This document shows, one piece after another, positions 58,853 to 64,000 of a DNA stretch of 64,000 nucleotides. Location: assembly GCF_008935075.1 (NCBI RefSeq), contig NZ_CP044545.1, forward strand, positions 1,763,501 to 1,827,500. The letters are read 5' to 3'. The stretch is from Pradoshia sp. D12 (GTDB taxonomy: Bacteria > Bacillota > Bacilli > Bacillales > Pradoshiaceae). Numbering within the stretch: the stretch's first letter is position 1; every line of letters starts with the position of its first letter. The position numbers and the translations under genes are program-made. The notes beneath the pieces were generated by a model. It was not told the origin of the DNA. It did no database searches and saw only the letters and a list, made by a program, of their open reading frames with translations.

Positions 58853-59941
58853 ATGAAATTGAATAATATTGATATGAAAAATTTAGGACTTACTGAAGAA
58901 TTCATACAGGAGTCTACAATATATAAAGACCTTTTTATTGGGCGAGTTTCATCACAATCTAAAAATTTATATAAGGTGATTACAGAAAGTGGTGAGGTTG
59001 TTGCTGAGATATCCGGTAAGTATCGCTATAATGTAACAGGAATTTCTGAATATCCTGCTGTTGGAGATTTTGTTATGATCGACAGAACAAATAATTCAAA
59101 GGGGAACGGAATTATTCATCATATACTTTCACGAAAAAGCGTATTTGGACGTAAAATGGTAGGAACCAAAAAAGATATTCAGATTGTCGCTACAAATATT
59201 GATACGGTTTTTATTTGTATGTCACTGAACAATGATTATAATCTGCGTAGACTAGAGCGTTATCTTTCTATCGCTTGGGACAGTGGTGCAAACCCAGTTG
59301 TTGTACTTACAAAGTCAGATTTATGTGATGATATAGCATCAAGACTTGATGAAATATATTCTATTGCAATTGGTATAGATGTGATTGTTACAACAAATAC
59401 TTCTGATGAAGGATGCCAATCTTTAAAAAAGTATCTTTCAAATGGGAAGTCAGTAGCGTTTATAGGTTCATCTGGAGTTGGGAAATCAACCTTAATTAAT
59501 TGCCTTATCGGCCAAAACTTATTAGATACAAATGAAATAAGGAATGATGATAAAGGCAAACATACTACTACAAGCCGTGAATTAATTATGTTGCAAAATT
59601 TAGGTGTTGTTATAGACACTCCTGGTATGAGAGAGCTTGGAATTATAAGTGCAGATTTAACCAAGTCTTTTTCTGATATTGAAGACCTTGCTAATGATTG
59701 TAAATTTAATGATTGTACACACCAACATGAGCCAAACTGTGCAGTACAAAAAGCAATGAAAGATGGATTTTTGTCAATTGAAAGGCTAGAAAGCTACTGG
59801 AAACTAAAAAAAGAGACTAAGTATCAAGGTTTGAATTCTAAAATGATTGAAAAAGAAAAGGCAAATGAAATGTTTAGTAGCATAGGCGGCATGAAAAATT
59901 TCAAGAAATTTAAAGAACAAAATAGAAAGAAAAGAAGATGA
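58853..59941 (+). CDS. RsgA-like circularly permuted GTPase
   Basis: A 362-residue paralogue of ribosome small-subunit-dependent GTPase A. It has an N-terminal OB-fold (about 25-100), the permuted GTPase with TKSD (G4) before the P-loop GSSGVGKST (G1) and DTPGMRELG (G3), and the C-terminal zinc site CKFNDCTHQHEPNCAVQ. It is longer than the usual Bacillus RsgA of about 290-300 residues, so it is probably an additional copy. ATG 58853 is only two bases from GGAGG; a TTG at 58859 is better spaced and may be the real start. Preceded by a leader peptide and alternative hairpins. Confidence 0.87.
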   Translation: MKLNNIDMKNLGLTEEFIQESTIYKDLFIGRVSSQSKNLYKVITESGEVVAEISGKYRYNVTGISEYPAVGDFVMIDRTNNSKGNGIIHHILSRKSVFGRKMVGTKKDIQIVATNIDTVFICMSLNNDYNLRRLERYLSIAWDSGANPVVVLTKSDLCDDIASRLDEIYSIAIGIDVIVTTNTSDEGCQSLKKYLSNGKSVAFIGSSGVGKSTLINCLIGQNLLDTNEIRNDDKGKHTTTSRELIMLQNLGVVIDTPGMRELGIISADLTKSFSDIEDLANDCKFNDCTHQHEPNCAVQKAMKDGFLSIERLESYWKLKKETKYQGLNSKMIEKEKANEMFSSIGGMKNFKKFKEQNRKKRR

Positions 59942-59969
59942 AGTTTTATAGCTCTTTGAAGTGAAAAAT

Positions 59970-60007
59970 AGGTAACAGCTCGATGTTGAGCTGTTACCTT
60001 ATTTTTT
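59970..60007 (+). terminator. Terminator of the RsgA-like gene
   Basis: The perfect 12-bp stem AGGTAACAGCTC / GAGCTGTTACCT is followed by a T-rich tail. Confidence 0.93.
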
Positions 60008-60062
60008 GGTAGATAGTATAGTTAAATGAGATTTTATTTATAATATTTGTGAAGGAATGTAC

Positions 60063-60090
60063 TTAAACAAACAGGAGAGTTAGTCCAATA
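60063..60090 (+). repeat. Possible cassette-type repeat, copy 10 (diverged tail)
   Basis: TTAAACAAACAGGAGAGTTAG followed by TCCAATAAC resembles the tail of copy 6. A hairpin ACCACTTCC / GGAGGTGG lies downstream rather than upstream. Weak match. Confidence 0.3.
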
Positions 60091-60252
60091 ACAAGTACAA
60101 CCACTTCCTTTTTGGAGGTGGCTATTTTCATAAAAACAAGCGTTAATCAATAGCAACAATACTTACGAAAACAGCCAAGTAAAAATAGCTAGAGGCTATT
60201 CTAGTAACACCAAGGGGAAAAGAATCAGAAAAACCGAATGGATTAGCCGAAT

Positions 60253-60279
60253 AAAAAGCACCCAATCGGGTGCTTTTTA
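60253..60279 (-). terminator. Terminator of the Ca2+ ATPase gene
   Basis: AAAAAGCACCC / GGGTGCTTTTT with a short loop and T tracts on both strands, 12 bases from the ATPase stop. Confidence 0.92.
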
Positions 60280-60290
60280 ACTGCTGGAAA

Positions 60291-62903
60291 TTAGGTTGTC
60301 TTAGTTCTTCTGATCAGTTTTTCAATCTCAATTACAATGATTGGAACAAATCCAAGTCCAAGCGCGATCAGATAGTATTCAGAAGGAAGAGGAGTTACCT
60401 CGAAAATATAAGCAAGCGGTGGTATAAATACAATCGCAACTATAAGTAAAAGTGAAGCAAGCAGGGCAAGAATCATATATTTATTTTCACGAATATCGGA
60501 TTGGAAAATAGATTTGGTTGTTCTTACATTTAGAACATGAAAGAGCTGCGAAAGTGATAAAACTAGAAAAGCCATTGTTTGGGCAGCGCCTAATGAGTTC
60601 AGATTGACTCCTGCCAGATAAAAGCCGATTAAGGAAAGTACAGCAAACATCAACCCCTGAAGGACAATCCGGTAAAGGAGCCCACCTGCAAAAATTCCTT
60701 CTGCTTTTGGCTTCGGTCTCCTCTTCATAATATCTTCTTCAACAGGTTCCATTCCAAGAGCGAGTGCAGGAAGTCCGTCTGTCACTAAGTTCAGCCACAA
60801 AAGATGGATGGCAAGGAGCGGTGTTTGTTGCCAAATAATCATGGCAATGAAAACAATAAATATCTCACCCATATTAGTGCCAAGCAGGAATTGAATGGCT
60901 TTGCGGATATTATCATAGGTACCGCGACCTTCTTTTACTGCATCGACAATTGTCGCAAAATTATCATCCGTCAAGATCATATCTGATGCTCCTTTCGCGA
61001 CATCCGTCCCCGTTATACCCATCGCGCAACCGATATCAGCTGCCTTCAAGGCAGGAGCATCATTAACCCCGTCACCTGTCATTGATACGATTGCACCTTT
61101 TTGCTGCCAGGCGCGGACAATCCGTATTTTATCTTCCGGTGACACACGTGCATAAACAGAGTACTCATCGATTGAGTCATTTAATGCTTGATCGCTCATT
61201 TTTTCAAGTTCTGCACCACTAAGAGACTTTTGTCCGGCATTTAATATACCGAGTTCTTTGGCAATGGCATTTGCTGTTCCAATATGGTCACCTGTGATCA
61301 TAACCGGGCGTATACCAGCTCTTTTACAAACCTGTACGGCATCCTTAGCTTCTGCACGTGGAGGATCAATCATTCCAAGCAAGCCGACAAAGTGCAAATC
61401 ATGCTCAATCTCATCGCTATTAGGGTGATCAGGAACACTGTCAAGTTCCTTAAAAGCAACAGCGATAACACGCATAGCTTCATCCGTCATTTGGTTGTTA
61501 ATTCTCTTGGCAGCTTCAAAATCACCAGTTTTACAACGGTTCATCAATACATCAAAAGCACCTTTTGTTAATGCATAAGGTTTTCCTTCTATTACATGGA
61601 TGGTTGTCATTAGCTTTCTGTCAGAATCAAAAGGAATCTCACCAACACGGGGTGCTGCTTCATGGAGGCTTTCTTTTGTCATTTGATTCTTAAGCGCTGC
61701 TGAAAGGATAGCAGTCTCTGTTGGATCGCCGATGTGCTTTTCTTCTCCATCTACGATTTCAACGGTCCCATTTGATGCAAGTGAACCAAGGCGAAGCAAG
61801 GATTTAATTGGACCGGAAACATGGTCAGTTATATCTTCTGGTTCACCTTTAACCCAGGCTTTGATGACTGTCATTTTATTCTGTGTAAGTGTACCTGTTT
61901 TATCAGAGCAAATAACAGAGGCACTTCCTAAAGTTTCAACTGCTGGAAGCCTGCGGATTATAGCATTTCTTTTGACCATTCGCTGGACGCCGAGTGCTAA
62001 AACGACTGTGACAATTGCTGGCAAACCTTCTGGAATAGCAGCGACTGCTAAGGATACTGCAGTCATAAATATCTCGAGTATCGGCATTCCAGAGAAGAAT
62101 CCGATAGCAAAGATTACAATACTGATGGCAAGCGCCAGCAAGCCGAGGTACTTTCCTAGCTTGCCTAGTTTTTGTTGCAGAGGTGTCTGACCTTGGTCAG
62201 CTGATTCAAGCAATTCGGCAATCTTGCCCATTTGTGTATCCATTCCGGTTCCAGTTATAATTGCTTTTCCGCGACCATAGGAAACACTGCTGCCTGAAAA
62301 AACCATATTCACTCGATCTCCAAGGGGTGCATCCTCATTAACTGTTGCATTCTGATCCTTTTCAACTGGAACGGACTCTCCAGTTAAAGCTGACTCCTCA
62401 ATTTTCAAGGAAGCTGCATCAACTAATCTTCCATCAGCCGGAATGAAATCACCAGCTTCAAATTCGATTAGATCACCAGGCACAATCTGGCTTGCTTCAA
62501 TCTCGGTTAATTTTCCATTACGGATGACTTTTGCCCGTGGAGAGGAAAGGTTCTGTAGTGCCTCGAGTGATCTTTCCGCCTTATTCTCCTGAACAACTCC
62601 AAGTACAGCATTCAATATAACAATACTTAAAATAACAACTGGTTCAATATATTCCTTTGTATCATGGCCTTTAAGGGCGACGAAAAAGGAAACCGCAGCC
62701 GCGATGATTAGAATCAAGACCATGATATCCTTAAATTGTTCAAAAAAACGTTGGACGAGCGACTTCTGTTTCTTTCCTTTTAATTGATTAAGTCCGTATT
62801 TCGCTTGGTGTTCCGCTACTTGTGCGTCGCTTAAGCCAAGCTTACTATTTGTCCGATATTCCTTTTCGATATCATCGAGTTTTTTCATATGTGGATTATT
62901 CAT
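60291..62903 (-). CDS. Ca2+-transporting P-type ATPase (YloB/SERCA-like)
   Basis: An 870-residue P2A-type ATPase. Features in order: N-terminal cation-ATPase domain, actuator motif LTGESVPVEK, M4 motif VAAIPEGLPAIV (calcium-site Glu), phosphorylation site CSDKTGTLTQNK, hinge TGDGVNDAPALK, and six C-terminal membrane segments with NLVTDGLPALALG. B. subtilis YloB, which moves Ca2+ during sporulation, is similar in type and length. The start ATG at 62903 is preceded by ATGGAGG on the minus strand; the upstream in-frame extension lacks such a site. Monocistronic. Confidence 0.93.
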   Translation of the reverse strand: MNNPHMKKLDDIEKEYRTNSKLGLSDAQVAEHQAKYGLNQLKGKKQKSLVQRFFEQFKDIMVLILIIAAAVSFFVALKGHDTKEYIEPVVILSIVILNAVLGVVQENKAERSLEALQNLSSPRAKVIRNGKLTEIEASQIVPGDLIEFEAGDFIPADGRLVDAASLKIEESALTGESVPVEKDQNATVNEDAPLGDRVNMVFSGSSVSYGRGKAIITGTGMDTQMGKIAELLESADQGQTPLQQKLGKLGKYLGLLALAISIVIFAIGFFSGMPILEIFMTAVSLAVAAIPEGLPAIVTVVLALGVQRMVKRNAIIRRLPAVETLGSASVICSDKTGTLTQNKMTVIKAWVKGEPEDITDHVSGPIKSLLRLGSLASNGTVEIVDGEEKHIGDPTETAILSAALKNQMTKESLHEAAPRVGEIPFDSDRKLMTTIHVIEGKPYALTKGAFDVLMNRCKTGDFEAAKRINNQMTDEAMRVIAVAFKELDSVPDHPNSDEIEHDLHFVGLLGMIDPPRAEAKDAVQVCKRAGIRPVMITGDHIGTANAIAKELGILNAGQKSLSGAELEKMSDQALNDSIDEYSVYARVSPEDKIRIVRAWQQKGAIVSMTGDGVNDAPALKAADIGCAMGITGTDVAKGASDMILTDDNFATIVDAVKEGRGTYDNIRKAIQFLLGTNMGEIFIVFIAMIIWQQTPLLAIHLLWLNLVTDGLPALALGMEPVEEDIMKRRPKPKAEGIFAGGLLYRIVLQGLMFAVLSLIGFYLAGVNLNSLGAAQTMAFLVLSLSQLFHVLNVRTTKSIFQSDIRENKYMILALLASLLLIVAIVFIPPLAYIFEVTPLPSEYYLIALGLGFVPIIVIEIEKLIRRTKTT

Positions 62904-63358
62904 GAAGAAACCTCCATTCTTTTTCACTAAATATGCCTTTAGCATATCCAAAAGAGAGCGAAGGATTCTTTTAAGATAATAAATTAATAAAGAAAGGTAG
63001 ACTTACTCAATATCTTCTTTTGATATCATAAAGAATTAATGAAATACAACTATTCACTCGAATTGGACTTGCCGATAGAAGTGAGATAGTTAATGAATAA
63101 GCATTGTTTTATTACTTAGATACGATAGGTAAATATTATCGATTAATGGGGGAGGGGGGATGTTTTTTATAGAACATGGAATGAGTGGCTAATGTTCCCC
63201 GGAATTTAGATTACTTTACAGTACAGAAATAAAATGCGATTCGATATTCTTTTTAAATGACACATAGAAATGAAGGAATTTTTACGATATTCACCAATAG
63301 GGGATGCAATAGTAAAATAAGGACAAGAAGAGCAGGGGAATCAATGGGAAATATCTAT
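62904..63358. other. Intergenic region without recognised genes
   Basis: About 450 bases upstream of the ATPase gene and downstream of the catalase gene. No open frame with a good ribosome-binding site and no repeat copy were recognised. Confidence 0.45.
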
Positions 63359-63400
63359 GAAAAAAGGACTTCAGAATAACACTTATTCTGAAGTCCTTTT
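63359..63400 (-). terminator. Terminator of the manganese catalase gene
   Basis: A perfect stem of 17 bp (AAAAGGACTTCAGAATA and its inverse) with an ACAC-type loop, and T residues on both sides. Confidence 0.92.
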
Positions 63401-63429
63401 GTATGCTAATCAAAAATATACATTAGCGT

Positions 63430-64000
63430 TTATAAGATTGATTTATCTGTGTCCATTGGCAATGTGTTATGTGTTTCAAGTGGAGCTGGTTTTAACATTG
63501 GTTTTGCGCCTTCTGCAGGTGGAACGACAGCTTCATAGCGGAATTCACCTTGTCCATCCGGAGCTTCACCGCTTGCCCACGTTCCAGTACTGCTTTCTTC
63601 GCCTTCAGAGAAATTATATAAAGAGTATGCGATATCTAAGCGTTCTTTTTCACGTGGGAATGTGCTTGGAACAAGTAATCCTTCTTGTTCTTCTAATTCA
63701 GCGATTGCTTTTGCCCATAGATTTTGGTGATAAGAATCACGTGCAATAAGAACGGAAAGCATATCTTTAATTCCTGGATCATCAGTCATTTCATAAATAC
63801 GAACAGCTTGCAGGCGACCTTGTGATTCAGCATTTAGGTTGGCGCGGAAGTCAGCTAATAAGTTTCCGCTTGCAGTTACGTAACTGCCCATCCATGGATT
63901 ACCAAGGCTATCCTGAGGACGAGGGTTTAATCCGGATACAATCGCGTGTTGTGGGTTCATTCCGCTTAATACTGCACCGATTGCCGGGTCAGCCATAGCT
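63430..64000 (-). CDS. Manganese catalase, partial (5' end outside the window)
   Basis: The C-terminal 190 residues of a dimanganese catalase (YdbD/YjqC/CotJC family), which dismutates hydrogen peroxide. The visible part begins within MADPAIGAVLSGMNPQHAI. It includes the four-helix-bundle ligands in NAESQGRLQAVRIYEM and RDSYHQNLWAKAI and the C-terminal tail typical of the roughly 275-residue enzymes. The frame is open to the last base of the window, so the Met at 63996 is internal and the gene is cut by the edge. Confidence 0.9.
   Translation of the reverse strand, partial: AMADPAIGAVLSGMNPQHAIVSGLNPRPQDSLGNPWMGSYVTASGNLLADFRANLNAESQGRLQAVRIYEMTDDPGIKDMLSVLIARDSYHQNLWAKAIAELEEQEGLLVPSTFPREKERLDIAYSLYNFSEGEESSTGTWASGEAPDGQGEFRYEAVVPPAEGAKPMLKPAPLETHNTLPMDTDKSIL

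Noticed and set aside
47148-60090. CRISPR array as an explanation of the repeats
   Set aside because: Spacings range from about 30 bases to several kilobases, the intervals are genes, and repeat copies vary. No cas genes are present.

Overview
The window is chromosomal DNA of a low-GC, spore-forming Gram-positive bacterium of the Bacillaceae. The strongest evidence is a syntenic backbone known from Bacillus subtilis: lexA, yneA, yneB, ynzC, tkt, then sirA, yneF, ynzD, ccdA, yneI and yneJ (38.6-56.7 kb), plus a Spo0E-like phosphatase and SOS boxes of the Bacillus type. The species cannot be fixed from the sequence. The backbone is interrupted by accessory DNA in several places, so the organism is not B. 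subtilis itself.

Layout. 0.1-5 kb: a BceAB-type ABC transporter, a membrane-anchored alpha/beta hydrolase, a broken nagB remnant and an unknown gene. 5.5-7.3 kb: a dense tRNA array not linked to rRNA, with 16 apparently intact tRNAs and four damaged ones, including a tRNA-Met/tRNA-Ile2 chimera. 7.6-8.0 kb: a frameshifted accessory gene. 8.2-22.1 kb: a probable genomic island bounded by a 29-bp direct repeat (28/29 identical) that contains a tRNA anticodon-loop segment. It carries a nonsense-mutated tyrosine integrase and a meta-cleavage pathway for an aromatic compound: an XylR/DmpR-type sensor fused to a PucR-type output domain, catechol 2,3-dioxygenase, ring-fission hydrolase, flavin monooxygenase with its reductase, a shortened FAD synthetase, hydratase, aldolase and acylating acetaldehyde dehydrogenase. 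The predicted end products are pyruvate and acetyl-CoA. A LysR regulator and a short-chain dehydrogenase follow.

22.4-34.6 kb: an acyl-CoA ligase, then a TetR-regulated operon equivalent to B. subtilis yngJIHGFE for leucine and branched-chain acyl-CoA breakdown, ending with an acetyl-CoA-synthetase-like ligase. A TetR operator and a cre-like site precede it. 34.8-38.5 kb: a prolyl 4-hydroxylase and a large SUV3-like helicase flanked by two near-identical palindromic 21-mers. 38.6-46.0 kb: the SOS/tkt backbone, a PadR-controlled membrane-protein cluster with three matching operators, and a deletion scar joining an MFS remnant to a TetR remnant.

46.2-60.2 kb: sirA and yneF, then two blocks of small single-gene units separated by a dispersed hairpin-plus-tail repeat in constant orientation. 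The blocks lie on either side of an SPFH/ribbon-helix-helix operon, a heterodimeric ABC exporter and ynzD-ccdA-yneI-yneJ. These units resemble a gene-cassette array and are the best candidate here for an undescribed system. The last cassette-side gene, an RsgA-like GTPase, has a leader peptide and competing hairpins typical of translation attenuation. 60.3-64 kb: a Ca2+ P-type ATPase and a manganese catalase cut by the window edge.
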